From assembly GCA_037189985.1 (NCBI GenBank), contig JBBCJX010000014.1:186001-250000 (forward strand): 64,000 nucleotides of DNA, in the 5' to 3' direction. This stretch comes from UBA2031 sp037189985 (GTDB taxonomy: Bacteria; Pseudomonadota; Gammaproteobacteria; Pseudomonadales; Moraxellaceae). The position numbers and the translations under genes are program-made. The notes beneath the pieces are model-generated. The model did not search any database. It was not told the DNA's origin and worked only from the letters and a program-made list of their open reading frames with translations. Positions 23,683 to 32,332 of this stretch are shown here, piece by piece (positions within the stretch are counted from its first letter, which is position 1; every line of letters begins with the position of its first letter).

Positions 23683-24579
23683 ATGTCGCCAGTCTCTTTC
23701 TTCAATGCCATCACAATCCTGTTTGCCAGCCTTTTCCTCCCTGCCCATGCCTTTGCCGAAGCTCCTGCACCAACCGCCCAGGAAAATGCGCTGAACGCAG
23801 CTTATGAGGCAGCAGGAAATGCCCTGCAAAAAGGAGATATCAGTCTGCGTGACCAAGCCACGCTCTCCCTTCCGGAAGGATTCGGCTTCGTGCCGGAAAA
23901 AGAGGCGCGCCAGCTTCTGACCACCATGGGGAATACCGTGGGTAAGGAATTGGTCGGCATGATCTTTCCTCTCGACGGCGGCAACTGGTTCATCGTGACG
24001 TCTTATGAAAAATCCGGCTTCATCAAGGACGACGATGCACGGGACTGGGATGCAGCAGAGCTGCTGAAATCACTTAGAGCAGGCACCGACGAAAGCAACA
24101 AGGAACGCCAGAAGCGTGGCATCCCTGAAATGGAAATCATTGGCTGGGTGGAAAAACCCAGCTATGACGCCGTACAGAATCGCCTGGTGTGGTCGCTGGA
24201 GTCCCGCGACAAGGGCGAACCTGACTCGCCTCACAACGGCATCAACTACAACACCTATGCACTGGGCCGCGAAGGCTATATCAGCATGAACCTTGTCACC
24301 GCCAAGGAGTTCATCGAGGAAGAAAAGCCGCTCGCACGGGACCTTTTGGCCAGACTGCATTTCCATGAAGGCAAGCGGTATGCGGACTTCAATCCGGCGA
24401 CCGATCACGTTGCCGAGTACGGGCTTGCCGCTCTGGTCGGTGGCGTGGCTGCGAAAAAACTGGGCGTGCTGGCGATTGTTGCCGCTTTCTTTGCCAAGTT
24501 CGCCAAGCTTTTTGTCGTTGGCGGCATTGCCATACTGGCTGGCGCACGCAAGTTCCTGAGCCGCAACAAGGCTGACTGA
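23683..24579 (+). CDS. DUF2167 exported membrane protein
   Basis: ATG 23683 starts a 298-residue protein with a signal peptide (cleavage after AFAEA). A conserved DUF2167 core follows: ISLRDQATLSLPEGFGFVPE, IFPLDGGNWFIVTSYEKSGF, INYNTYALGREGYISMNLV and DFNPATDHVAEYG. It ends with two hydrophobic segments (LAALVGG...LGVLAIVAAFFAKF) and a basic tail. It should sit in the inner membrane with a large periplasmic domain. The function of the family is unknown. It stands alone, bounded by terminator hairpins. Confidence 0.85.
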   Translation: MSPVSFFNAITILFASLFLPAHAFAEAPAPTAQENALNAAYEAAGNALQKGDISLRDQATLSLPEGFGFVPEKEARQLLTTMGNTVGKELVGMIFPLDGGNWFIVTSYEKSGFIKDDDARDWDAAELLKSLRAGTDESNKERQKRGIPEMEIIGWVEKPSYDAVQNRLVWSLESRDKGEPDSPHNGINYNTYALGREGYISMNLVTAKEFIEEEKPLARDLLARLHFHEGKRYADFNPATDHVAEYGLAALVGGVAAKKLGVLAIVAAFFAKFAKLFVVGGIAILAGARKFLSRNKAD

Positions 24580-24585
24580 CCCTGG

Positions 24586-24625
24586 GGCAAGGCCCTCTGC
24601 CTGCCTCCAGACAGAGGGCCTTGCC
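24586..24625 (+). terminator. Strong hairpin after the DUF2167 gene
   Basis: A perfect 14-base stem GGCAAGGCCCTCTG / CAGAGGGCCTTGCC with a 12-base loop starts 6 bases after the stop. There is no T-tract, so it may act as an RNA-end protector or a Rho-independent terminator of weak type. From 24626 to 24911 I see no other gene. Confidence 0.6.
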
Positions 24626-24911
24626 ACCAATGCACCAAAACCGGAAACAGATCACACTTTCAGATGCTGGCAGCACTGAAGCAGCGCAGCAGAATGGCAT
24701 GAGCCACGCCCGTCACCTGTATGCCCCTGCCCTTCACGCCCGCACTGCCGCTCAAGATTTTCCAAACCAAAACAGTCAGTTAACCGATATCAATCCCGAC
24801 CGCATCCTCATACGGACGGTAGAGCCAAGTAATGGCATGGCTTTCGCTTTGGTCTGCAGCAAGGATGAAGTGGCTCAAGGACGTGCGCCAAGCGGAAGAG
24901 AGGAGGGAGAA

Positions 24912-25283
24912 ATGTCCCTTGCCATGACCCCACAGCAGAACAGCGGCAGTTTTGCCCTGCAATCCAGGCTCTTCATCAGCATGAAGCGCGCCGGACGTGT
25001 CATTGATCTGGTCTGGTTCCAGCAAAGTGCCGAATACGCCCGAGCCGTATTGAGCACAGGCGACAACATGCCCGATACGGAAGTGCGTGACATCGCCGCC
25101 AAGCTGCGCCAGTTGCTGGGCAGCTACCTCAATCAGGACCAGAACAAGGTTGCCGTGCTGCCCGTTGCCCGTGCCGTTCCCTCCCCGGAACCAGTGGCAA
25201 CTGCAACGGTCGTCACACCAGCCGCAGAACAGGCCGAGGACGAGCACCCGGAGATGGATCGCCACCTGACCAGCCTGCGCTGA
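24912..25283 (+). CDS. Hypothetical protein with acidic C-terminal tail
   Basis: I do not recognise this 123-residue protein. GGAGGGAGAA just before ATG 24912 makes this the likely start, although the frame is open from 24621. The N-terminal part (SGSFALQSRLFISMKRAGRV) looks like a small folded domain with helices around VRDIAAKLRQLLGSYL. The last 40 residues are Pro/Ala/Val- and Glu-rich and probably disordered. It converges with the META-domain gene. Codon use is like its neighbours. Confidence 0.55.
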   Translation: MSLAMTPQQNSGSFALQSRLFISMKRAGRVIDLVWFQQSAEYARAVLSTGDNMPDTEVRDIAAKLRQLLGSYLNQDQNKVAVLPVARAVPSPEPVATATVVTPAAEQAEDEHPEMDRHLTSLR

Positions 25284-25309
25284 ACCCGGTGGAGCGCCCC
25301 CGCCCTGCC

Positions 25310-25774
25310 TCACGGCATCGCGGGAGTTTCTGTCTGCGTGCTCACCCGGTAGCGGGCAAGCACGATGTCGATGGGATTGAGCAGGCTCAGCACTCCCTCC
25401 CTGATGCGGTAGCGCGATGCCCCCTCCATGGCCCTGATGACCTGACGCTCGCGCGCCGCAAGCTCCGGTGGGCATTGCATGCGAGTAGCTGCAAGCGGGC
25501 CGATCCGCAACATCGGTGAGCGGTGCTGATAATCTCCCGCCAGTTGGTTACAGCCTGCATAGGCGCGGATATGGGCATCCTGCTGCAACAGCAGCGTGAA
25601 ACGCTGCCCGGTCTCGGGCTGCTGGAAGGGCTCACCGTTCAGTTCCAGCAACTCCCATTGCGTTCCTGTCAGCCGCGGCTCCCACATTGGGAGCAAGCTC
25701 TGGCAGCCCGCCAGCCACATGCAGCCCGCCAGCACGCAGGCAAACTGCAAGTACCTCAGCCCCACCCTCTTCAT
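25310..25774 (-). CDS. META-domain lipoprotein (HslJ-like)
   Basis: The 154-residue precursor has a lipobox CMWLAGC (Cys24 as the lipidation site). A META domain follows: LTGTQWELLELNGEPF near the start, then YAGCNQLAGDYQHRSPMLRI and ATRMQCPPELAARERQV. These are the classic HslJ/META core features. The protein should be tethered to a membrane facing the periplasm. The family is linked to heat shock and novobiocin resistance in E. coli; a role here is inferred only. It is divergent from the dienelactone hydrolase gene. Confidence 0.85.
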   Translation of the reverse strand: MKRVGLRYLQFACVLAGCMWLAGCQSLLPMWEPRLTGTQWELLELNGEPFQQPETGQRFTLLLQQDAHIRAYAGCNQLAGDYQHRSPMLRIGPLAATRMQCPPELAARERQVIRAMEGASRYRIREGVLSLLNPIDIVLARYRVSTQTETPAMP

Positions 25775-25893
25775 GTCTGCCTTGCCTCGAATTATTCAGC
25801 GCCGGTTGAACGCGATAGTATCGCCTCCTGCCCCCAGGGCCTGTCATCCCTACAAGGCCCGGGCCACCAAAGATGATCTGGAGGACACCGCTC

Positions 25894-26718
25894 ATGCACT
25901 GCATCCGGCGATTTTGCCTGGCATGCGGCCTCGCGCTGCTAGCCCTGCCCGCACTGGCTGAAATCCGCAGCCGTGAAATCCCCTATCAGGCTGCCGACGG
26001 CACACGGCTCGTGGCCTGGTATGCCTGGGACGACAGCATCACCGGCAAGCGTCCGGGCATCGTTGTCGTGCACGAATGGTGGGGCCTGAATGACTATGCC
26101 CGCCGACGCGCCCGGGAACTGGCCGGGCTGGGCTATGCCGCACTGGCCATCGACATGTACGGGGACGGCAAACACACCACCCATGCCCATGAAGCCAAGG
26201 CGATGATGACCACGGTGGCAAGTGACAGCAAAGTCTCGTACGCACGCGCACTTGCCGGACTGGAATTGTTGAAAGCACAACCGGAAGTGGATGTCACCAA
26301 AGTAGCGGCCATCGGCTACTGCTTTGGCGGCAAGATCGTGCTCGACATGGCACGACAAGGCATGGATCTCGCAGGCGTGGTGAGTTTTCACGGCGCACTT
26401 GCCACAGCTACACCTGCACAGAAAGGCAAGGTGAAAGCAAAGGTACTGGTCCTCAACGGAGAGGCCGACCACTTTGTTCCTGCCAGCGACATCAGCAAGC
26501 TGAAGCAGGAAATGCAGGATGCGGCGGTTGATTTCACCTTCGTGAACTACCCGGATGCCAAACATGCATTCACCAGCCCCGATGCTGACCGCCTGGGCCG
26601 CGAAAACGATATGGACATCGCCTACAACGCCGCCGCCGACAAGGCATCCTGGCAAAGAATGCAGGAGTTCTTCAGCCGCCTTTTCCAGAACCACGCGGGG
26701 AAGCACAAGAAGAACTGA
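25894..26718 (+). CDS. Exported dienelactone hydrolase family protein
   Basis: GGAGG with a 9-base spacer precedes ATG 25894, giving 274 residues with a signal peptide (cleavage after PALAE). The alpha/beta-hydrolase core shows VVVHEWWGLN, nucleophile elbow GYCFGG (Cys nucleophile, as in dienelactone hydrolase), LNGEADHFVP (Asp) and YPDAKHAFTSP (His). Classical DLH enzymes are cytoplasmic, so the signal peptide implies a periplasmic hydrolase with a different substrate. It is followed after 110 bases by the first unknown-family paralogue. Confidence 0.9.
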   Translation: MHCIRRFCLACGLALLALPALAEIRSREIPYQAADGTRLVAWYAWDDSITGKRPGIVVVHEWWGLNDYARRRARELAGLGYAALAIDMYGDGKHTTHAHEAKAMMTTVASDSKVSYARALAGLELLKAQPEVDVTKVAAIGYCFGGKIVLDMARQGMDLAGVVSFHGALATATPAQKGKVKAKVLVLNGEADHFVPASDISKLKQEMQDAAVDFTFVNYPDAKHAFTSPDADRLGRENDMDIAYNAAADKASWQRMQEFFSRLFQNHAGKHKKN

Positions 26719-26828
26719 ATCATGCCGAAGCGGGAACTGGCAGATGACACGACAAAGGCTGGTTCCCGCACAGCACCACCTTCAGGACATCCGGAAAATC
26801 CGGAGAGCGCACAGGAGCGCCGTTAGCC

Positions 26829-27878
26829 ATGAGCAAGAAAATACACCCTACCGCCAAAGCCCTGCTGGATGCGCATGTCTCCTACATGGCAGCACAGCTT
26901 GGCGGCCCAGCCCTTCAATCCCTGATCGAGACTGAAGTCGATCACCTGCTGGCCGATGCCGGAAAAATCACGCTCAACGAAGCCGTCACACGCGACATGA
27001 TCAAGGACACGGCACGCGGCTATGCCGTGGAACTGGAATTGTCCGGCGCCATTCCGGAGCTGGTCGGCGACATCGCGCGCACGCTGTATGCCCACCCCAT
27101 CCACAACTTCACGACAGTGGGTGACCTGCTCCCAGATCATCTTTTTGAGGAGTTCGTGAACAAGGTGCTGGAGATGGAAGAGCTGCGCGAACGCATCGTG
27201 CACGAAGCCGTTGCCAACCCTGTTTATTCTGCCTTGGCATCCGATGTCGTGATGGAAGGCGTACGTGGCTATGCCCGGCACAATGCTGATCGTGCGCGAC
27301 GACTCCCGGGGGCGGCACAGGCCGCCCGCCTCGGGCAGTCCCTGCTGGGCAGCGCGCTGCCGGTGCTGGAAGAAACGCTGGAAGAGAATGTCCGCAAATA
27401 TCTGCGCAAGAGCATGCAGGGTGTGCTGGAGCGCAGTGAGCACTTCCTGCTGGACCACTTCAATGAAGAGAAGATCCGTGAACTGGCCCTGGATGTCTGG
27501 GACCTGATCAAGGAAAAACGCCTGGCCGACCTCAAGCGGGGAATTTCAGGGCTGGATGTCGAAGAATTCTTTGTCATCGGTTACGAGACATGGCGTGAAC
27601 TGCGCCAGACACCGTTCTATGCCGCCCTGATCGACAGTGGCATCGACTGCTTCTTTGACAAGTATGGCGAAAGCAGTCTGAAGGAAATCCTGGACGAAAT
27701 GGGCATCACGCGTGAAATCGCCATTCGCGATGCCATGCGCTTCGCGCCACCGGTACTTGCCATGCTGAAAAAGAAAAAACTGCTGGAACCGATACTGAGG
27801 CGCAATCTGGAAGGATTTTATGTCTCTGCGGCTGTGAACAAGATACTCAAGGAAGCAGAGACACCGGCCCAGTCCTAG
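26829..27878 (+). CDS. Conserved protein of unknown function, paralogue of the gene at 30511
   Basis: The 349-residue protein is mostly helical, with many charged and amphipathic helices and no signal peptide or clear membrane span. It is a divergent copy of the 335-residue protein at 30511. Shared blocks include HPTAKALLDAHV against MHATAKVLLEAHT at the start, and MEELRERIVHEAVANP against LEELRREIVRAVMKNP in the middle. No domain is recognised. The pair brackets an SRPBCC gene and an HSL-type hydrolase. The stop codon overlaps that of the convergent SRPBCC gene within CTAG. Confidence 0.72.
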   Translation: MSKKIHPTAKALLDAHVSYMAAQLGGPALQSLIETEVDHLLADAGKITLNEAVTRDMIKDTARGYAVELELSGAIPELVGDIARTLYAHPIHNFTTVGDLLPDHLFEEFVNKVLEMEELRERIVHEAVANPVYSALASDVVMEGVRGYARHNADRARRLPGAAQAARLGQSLLGSALPVLEETLEENVRKYLRKSMQGVLERSEHFLLDHFNEEKIRELALDVWDLIKEKRLADLKRGISGLDVEEFFVIGYETWRELRQTPFYAALIDSGIDCFFDKYGESSLKEILDEMGITREIAIRDAMRFAPPVLAMLKKKKLLEPILRRNLEGFYVSAAVNKILKEAETPAQS

Positions 27879-28318
27879 CCCGAGAAATGCTGCCGCAGAC
27901 GCTCCAGTGCGGCAGCAGACTCCTTCTCCACTTTTCCAGCCAGAAAGAGCTTGCCGAGCAGGCGCAGGAAAAATGGCGCCACCACATACTCCAGCGTGCG
28001 CGTGAATTCCGTTCCATTGCCCGACGCCACAAATTCATAGGTCAGCCGTACCGTGCTGCCATCCGCCATATAGGCCGAGGCTCGCCAGAGCTTGGAGGGA
28101 TGGCTTTCTTCCACCGTCCAGACCAGATGCCGCTGCAGGCCACCTGCGGCCTGTACATCTTCCTCAAAACGCCGGCCCGCCACCAAGGATTCGTCTGCCA
28201 CCTCCTGCACAGCCAGCGAGGAGTGATGCCATTCTTTCCAGCGCATTGGCCGCGTCACGTAGTCATACACGCTGGCGGGCGACGCCGGTATCCCGATGCT
28301 CTGGCGGAGAAGGGTCAT
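27875..28318 (-). CDS. SRPBCC family protein (polyketide cyclase/START-like)
   Basis: The 147-residue protein has the SRPBCC pattern: SIGIPASPASVYDYVTRPMR at the N-terminus, WTVEESHPSKLWRASAYM in the middle, GNGTEFTRTLEYVVAP in the second half and a C-terminal helix with ESAAALERLRQHFS. Such folds bind hydrophobic ligands or act as cyclases, or serve as lipid carriers. Its stop overlaps the opposing gene's stop. Its ligand is unknown; a lipid link is suggested by the neighbouring lipase-like gene. Confidence 0.82.
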   Translation of the reverse strand: MTLLRQSIGIPASPASVYDYVTRPMRWKEWHHSSLAVQEVADESLVAGRRFEEDVQAAGGLQRHLVWTVEESHPSKLWRASAYMADGSTVRLTYEFVASGNGTEFTRTLEYVVAPFFLRLLGKLFLAGKVEKESAAALERLRQHFSG

Positions 28319-28422
28319 GGGCGCGAACTCTCTTCAAAAACAAGGTCGCGAGCGTAAAGCATGGCAGGGGCAACCCACAATCTGGCCTTTTCAGACAAGA
28401 CTAGTGCCACAAAGGCCATGGC

Positions 28423-28440
28423 CGTGTCCGGAAGGACACG
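28423..28440. repeat. Hairpin in the divergent SRPBCC/hydrolase promoter region
   Basis: CGTGTCC-GGAA-GGACACG is a perfect 7-base stem with a 4-base loop within the 207-base divergent region. It may be an operator or a leader hairpin of the hydrolase gene, which starts at 28526. Confidence 0.4.
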
Positions 28441-28525
28441 ATAAGGTCGCGTCTTGCCGCTGGCAGCCCCATCCATCTGCCGCACTCACACATTCCAACA
28501 ACACCGACAACGACACCGAAAAAAC

Positions 28526-29428
28526 ATGCCCAGTCTGATTGCCCGCGCCATCAAGTTAGGTGCACGCCTCTCCATCAAGCACACCCCGAGCAGCCAGGCT
28601 TCCCTCGTCAGGCATCTGCGCCGCCACATGAACAACTCGCCGGTGCCGGTCATGATGGCTGCCGGCGTCCGCGCGGAAAGCTGGCGCGAAAACGGCCTTG
28701 CCGGTGATCGGCTGGTGGTGACACAGCCGACGCAGGTGATCCTCTACCTGCATGGCGGCGGCTATGTCTGCGGCAAGACCCGGACCTACCACAACTTCTG
28801 CAGTCGCCTTGCCCGGGAGCTGGATGCCGAGGTCTGGCTGCCGGATTACCGCCTCGCCCCCGAGCACCCTTTTCCTGCTGCCATCGAAGATGCCGTTGCT
28901 GCCTATGAAATGCTGCTGAGAAAGGGCTGGCGCCCACAGCAAATCACGATTGCAGGCGACTCCGCCGGTGGTGGCCTGACGCTGGGTACCTTGCTGGCCC
29001 TGCGCGATGCCGGCAGGCCCCTGCCCAAGTGCGCCGTGGTGCTTTCTCCCTTTGCCGATGTACGTTCCATAGCTCCCAGCATCAGCCAGAACGACCGCAG
29101 TGACTGGATGCTGGGCAAAGCCATGCTGGAAATGGGCGACGGCATTTATGCGCGCAGCCCCAAGGATGCCCTGCATCCGCACGCATCACCTGCCCTGGGG
29201 GACTACACCGGCCTGCCGCCGCTTTTCATCACGGTCTGCGAAGAGGAGTGCCTGCGTGACGACGCCTACGCGGTGGAAGCAAGAGCCAAGGCGGCTGGTG
29301 TGCCCGTGACGCTGTTTTCACGCCAGGACGTGCTGCATGTCTGGCCCATTTTCGTGCCAGTGATGCCGGAAGCCCGTGAGGACCTGAAGCGCATCGCCAA
29401 TTTCATCCGGGCCGCCGGCCGTCACTGA
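28526..29428 (+). CDS. Alpha/beta hydrolase of the hormone-sensitive lipase family
   Basis: ATG 28526 gives 300 residues. The HSL hallmarks are the oxyanion motif LYLHGGGYVCG near 73-83 and the nucleophile elbow GDSAGGG (catalytic Ser near 150). The acid is probably in ITVCEEECLRDDA (near 240), and the His is in DVLHVWPIF (near 272). These enzymes hydrolyse acyl esters in the cytoplasm. A perfect hairpin with A/T tracts follows the gene. The neighbouring SRPBCC and paralogue genes may be part of the same lipid-related accessory cluster, which is an inference only. Confidence 0.88.
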   Translation: MPSLIARAIKLGARLSIKHTPSSQASLVRHLRRHMNNSPVPVMMAAGVRAESWRENGLAGDRLVVTQPTQVILYLHGGGYVCGKTRTYHNFCSRLARELDAEVWLPDYRLAPEHPFPAAIEDAVAAYEMLLRKGWRPQQITIAGDSAGGGLTLGTLLALRDAGRPLPKCAVVLSPFADVRSIAPSISQNDRSDWMLGKAMLEMGDGIYARSPKDALHPHASPALGDYTGLPPLFITVCEEECLRDDAYAVEARAKAAGVPVTLFSRQDVLHVWPIFVPVMPEAREDLKRIANFIRAAGRH

Positions 29429-29453
29429 GACTGACTCACCCGGACATCATCAT

Positions 29454-29483
29454 GAAAAAGAGCGGCCATGGCCGCTCTTTTTC
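29454..29483. terminator. Bidirectional terminator between the hydrolase and the 29514 gene
   Basis: Perfect arms GAAAAAGAGCGGCC / GGCCGCTCTTTTTC with a 2-base loop give an A-tract-stem-T-tract structure between convergent genes. Confidence 0.85.
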
Positions 29484-29513
29484 ATTTCTTCTACATTCCT
29501 GCATCAAACGTGT

Positions 29514-30092
29514 TCAGGCAATCGCTGCCTTGCCGATGGCAGCAAAACCGAAGTGACGGATCAGGCGGTCCTGGATGGCCTTGCGGATGGCGCGGACCTC
29601 GAGCTCCGAGTGCCGGGTCACCTTGTGCAGCACGATGCGGTGAAGGTGCAGGATGGGCATGGTCTGCTTGAATTCGCGCAGGTCACCTTTGGCCAGCACG
29701 GGCAGGAAGGGCACATTGGGGCCCAGCTTGGTCTGGATGAAATTCAGGCCCACGGCCAGCGGCATGGGGCGCTGGCCTCCGTTGCTGAGAGGCACCAGCA
29801 GTTGCAGCTTGCCAGTCGCATCCGGCGCGATGAAAAGACTGGTCTGTACCACGGCATCTTCATTGATATGACTGAAAGTGTCGTGAAAAGCATGGGGATT
29901 GGGAAGGATGATGAGCTTTCTGGCGTCATCGTCCGGAACGATGATTTCGTAGTTGGTATAGAGCTGCTCCACCGGCGGCGAATACACGCACAGGGACTCC
30001 TGGAAGCGCATCGCAAAGCGCGTGGCGCGGTCATGGTCCGAGAGCTTGGTCAGGTCCCAGACAAGATGTTCGCTGTTCAGCATGTCGCTCAT
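29514..30092 (-). CDS. Hypothetical protein (possible FIST-less, DUF-type conserved protein)
   Basis: I do not recognise this 192-residue protein. It begins MSDMLNSEHLVWDLTKLS and contains AMRFQESLCVYSPPVEQL, DDDARKLIILPNPHAFHD and QRPMPLAVGLNFIQ, with no signal peptide or membrane segment. The His-rich stretch TMPILHLHRIVLHK near 145-158 could bind a metal. GGGAAGG upstream supports the start at ATG 30092. It converges with the hydrolase gene. Its reading frame and codon bias argue for a real gene. Confidence 0.55.
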   Translation of the reverse strand: MSDMLNSEHLVWDLTKLSDHDRATRFAMRFQESLCVYSPPVEQLYTNYEIIVPDDDARKLIILPNPHAFHDTFSHINEDAVVQTSLFIAPDATGKLQLLVPLSNGGQRPMPLAVGLNFIQTKLGPNVPFLPVLAKGDLREFKQTMPILHLHRIVLHKVTRHSELEVRAIRKAIQDRLIRHFGFAAIGKAAIA

Positions 30093-30510
30093 ATGCCTTC
30101 CCGGGGCAATCCGTCGTTGCCTTGAATACTACTGCAATAGCTTTGTCACCATCCCCGAGACAGGGGGCGACCACAAGACCCCGCAGCCTAATGGAGCCTG
30201 GCGGCGATGAGCAGGGCGGCGATGATCATTTACAGTGGCCTCCCTGCATCAAGGAATGTCTCACGTCGCGGAAGCACAAGACTTTCCACGAAATCAGTCC
30301 TCGAAAACAAGCGATCACTGCACGTTTCAACACGCCGCAGGTGTGCAGGTCAATGACTGCCCATGCGCCTGCCAGGCCGCAAATACCGGCATACATCCCT
30401 GCCACCTGTTGGCCTGTCTTGCCACCGTGCCGGCAGATTGGCCATGGCAGAAAGCCGGAACTGCGTTAACGTTGGCACCTTCCCCACGGCCTGCCACGGA
30501 GAACAAGAAA
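30093..30510. other. 418-base divergent intergenic region, no feature recognised
   Basis: The stretch separates the 29514 gene from the second paralogue. Reading frames cross it, but none has a ribosome site or a family-like sequence. I see no strong hairpin, promoter or repeat. Confidence 0.4.
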
Positions 30511-31518
30511 ATGCACGCCACGGCCAAAGTCCTGCTTGAGGCACACACCCGCCATGTCCTGACCCGGTTGTCGGGCCCGGAATTGGCATCATTGCTGGAT
30601 GAGGAAACTGCCGGCTTCTGGCAATGGCTTTCTGCAAGGCCGGTAACAACAGTAGCCGATGAAGTCCGGGTGCGCGACTTCCTGTTGCGCAATGTTTTCG
30701 AGATTACGCCCAGCGAACGTCTGCTGGCCCAGATCGGCACACTGGCCACGCGCGCACTGCAAAGCCCGCTGAACAAGACAACCCGCCTGGAAGAACTGCT
30801 GAACGTCCGCGAATACGACCTGATCGTGGACCGTCTGATCGAGCTGGAGGAACTGCGCCGCGAGATCGTGCGCGCGGTCATGAAGAATCCTTCGGTGACG
30901 CAGCTGATCTCCGATCTTGTCTACAACGGCGTGAAGAACTACATGGCCGAGAACGGTGGACTGGCCAAGAAAGTACCGGGCGCCTCATCACTGATGAAGA
31001 TGGGCAAGGGCCTGATGGAGCGCGTGGGCGCTGACGATGCCCTCGAAAACGCCCTCAAGAGTTATGTGAAGCGCAACACGCGCGCCACCATGGAAATGAG
31101 CGAGCGGCTGGTGGAGCGCGCACTGGAAACGCCCAAGCTGAAGGCCGTATCCCGGCAATTCTGGCAGGAGATCAAATCTGCGCCCCTGGACCGGGCCACA
31201 CGCTATGTTCAGGCTGACGACGTGGAAGATGTCGTCAGCATCGGCAACATCCTCTGGAATCACTTCCGCCAGACACCTTACGCCCGCGAACAACTCAAGG
31301 ATCTGGTCCATGCCTGGTTTGAACAGTGGGGCAACGACCCTGCCGTGACGGTGCTGGAAAGCCTTGGGCTGGACCTCCCGCGCCTTCAGGAAGAAGTTCG
31401 TCAGGTACTGACGCCGCTGGCCGGCGAGTTGCTGTCCTCAGGCCATCTGGAGGAGCGGGTACGCCTGCATCTTGCACAGTTTTACGGTTCGGAAGAGGTC
31501 AGCAAGGCGCTGGGCTGA
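30511..31518 (+). CDS. Conserved protein of unknown function, paralogue of the gene at 26829
   Basis: ATG 30511 gives a 335-residue, mostly helical, charged protein without signal peptide or membrane span. It aligns along its length to the protein at 26829: the N-terminal TAKVLLEAH, the central LEELRREIVRAVMKNP, the Gly-rich GLAKKVPGASSLMKMGKG and the late FRQTPYAREQLKDLVHAWFE. Divergence is considerable, so the duplication is old or one copy arrived by transfer. The gene ends at a strong terminator. Function is unknown. Confidence 0.72.
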   Translation: MHATAKVLLEAHTRHVLTRLSGPELASLLDEETAGFWQWLSARPVTTVADEVRVRDFLLRNVFEITPSERLLAQIGTLATRALQSPLNKTTRLEELLNVREYDLIVDRLIELEELRREIVRAVMKNPSVTQLISDLVYNGVKNYMAENGGLAKKVPGASSLMKMGKGLMERVGADDALENALKSYVKRNTRATMEMSERLVERALETPKLKAVSRQFWQEIKSAPLDRATRYVQADDVEDVVSIGNILWNHFRQTPYAREQLKDLVHAWFEQWGNDPAVTVLESLGLDLPRLQEEVRQVLTPLAGELLSSGHLEERVRLHLAQFYGSEEVSKALG

Positions 31519-31534
31519 TACCGGCACGCCATTC

Positions 31535-31575
31535 GCCTACAAAAAAGGAGCCATCTTGGCTCCTTTTTTGTAGGC
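31535..31575. terminator. Long bidirectional terminator after the second paralogue
   Basis: A perfect 19-base inverted repeat (GCCTACAAAAAAGGAGCCA and its complement) with a 3-base loop separates convergent genes. Confidence 0.88.
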
Positions 31576-31585
31576 AGTGCTTTTA

Positions 31586-32140
31586 TCAACGACGGCCAAA
31601 CTCCCTTTCATCCTGCGCCCGACGGCGCTGCACTACACGATCAATACTGTTGCCCACATCCGAAACACATGCCTTTTCAGCACGGGCGCGCTCCGCATCG
31701 TAAGCATAATCATCACCACGACCGTAGTAGCTGCGTCGGGAAATGCTCTTGGCAATGTCGTAAAGCTCGGGATCATCTGCCGCAATCTTCTCCAGATTGC
31801 GGATGTGTGAAAGCACAAAGGCCTGCCGCCGCTCTTCGGAGCTGCCAGAGGACGAGCGGCCATAATAGCTGGAGGTGCGATTACGCTGGTCAATGGCCTG
31901 CTTTTCCCAGGAGCGCATGGCCAGCGAGCACAGATACTGAATATCGGCGTAAGGCATGCCGGCTCGCATGTCCACCGTCCTTGCACCTGCCGTCTTGATC
32001 TCGGTGGCGTCAGCCCCGCAGGGCTGCTGACTGAAAACCTTGCGGCCGTTTTCTTCGCACTGGTAAATGGTGCTGGCCACGGACAGACCAGCTACCGCCC
32101 ACAGGACGGCTGCTAGCAGGACACTCACAGAAAAATGCAT
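31586..32140 (-). CDS. Exported DUF4124-like protein
   Basis: The 184-residue precursor has a signal peptide (MHFSVSVLLAAVLWAVAG, cut near SVAS). An N-terminal DUF4124-like block follows: TIYQCEENGRKVFSQQPCG. The remainder is charged and Ser/Tyr/Arg rich (RTSSYYGRSSSGSSEERRQ, SRRSYYGRGDDYAYD). A lone Cys near the end (EKACVSDVG) may pair with an early one. DUF4124 proteins are periplasmic and of unknown function. Convergent with the second paralogue; shares its terminator. Confidence 0.72.
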   Translation of the reverse strand: MHFSVSVLLAAVLWAVAGLSVASTIYQCEENGRKVFSQQPCGADATEIKTAGARTVDMRAGMPYADIQYLCSLAMRSWEKQAIDQRNRTSSYYGRSSSGSSEERRQAFVLSHIRNLEKIAADDPELYDIAKSISRRSYYGRGDDYAYDAERARAEKACVSDVGNSIDRVVQRRRAQDEREFGRR

Positions 32141-32271
32141 ATCTCCCCTCGGAACAGCAGAAACAGAACCTCATTCAGGCGATGCAACTCTAGGGGGTAT
32201 AGCCTCGTATTTCCATCCTCTGCATTGAGCCTGGACAACTCTTCCTGACCTCCCGGTGGCTGCGCGCGCCA

Positions 32272-32304
32272 AGACAAAGGGAGCCTTTCGGCTCCCCCTG
32301 TCTT
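32272..32304 (-). terminator. Terminator after katG
   Basis: The arms AGACAAAGGGAGCC and GGCTCCCCCTGTCT form a stem with a small loop, about 30 bases downstream of the katG stop in the katG direction. Confidence 0.7.
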
Positions 32305-32332
32305 TCACGACAGCTTTCACGGCATGAAGAGA

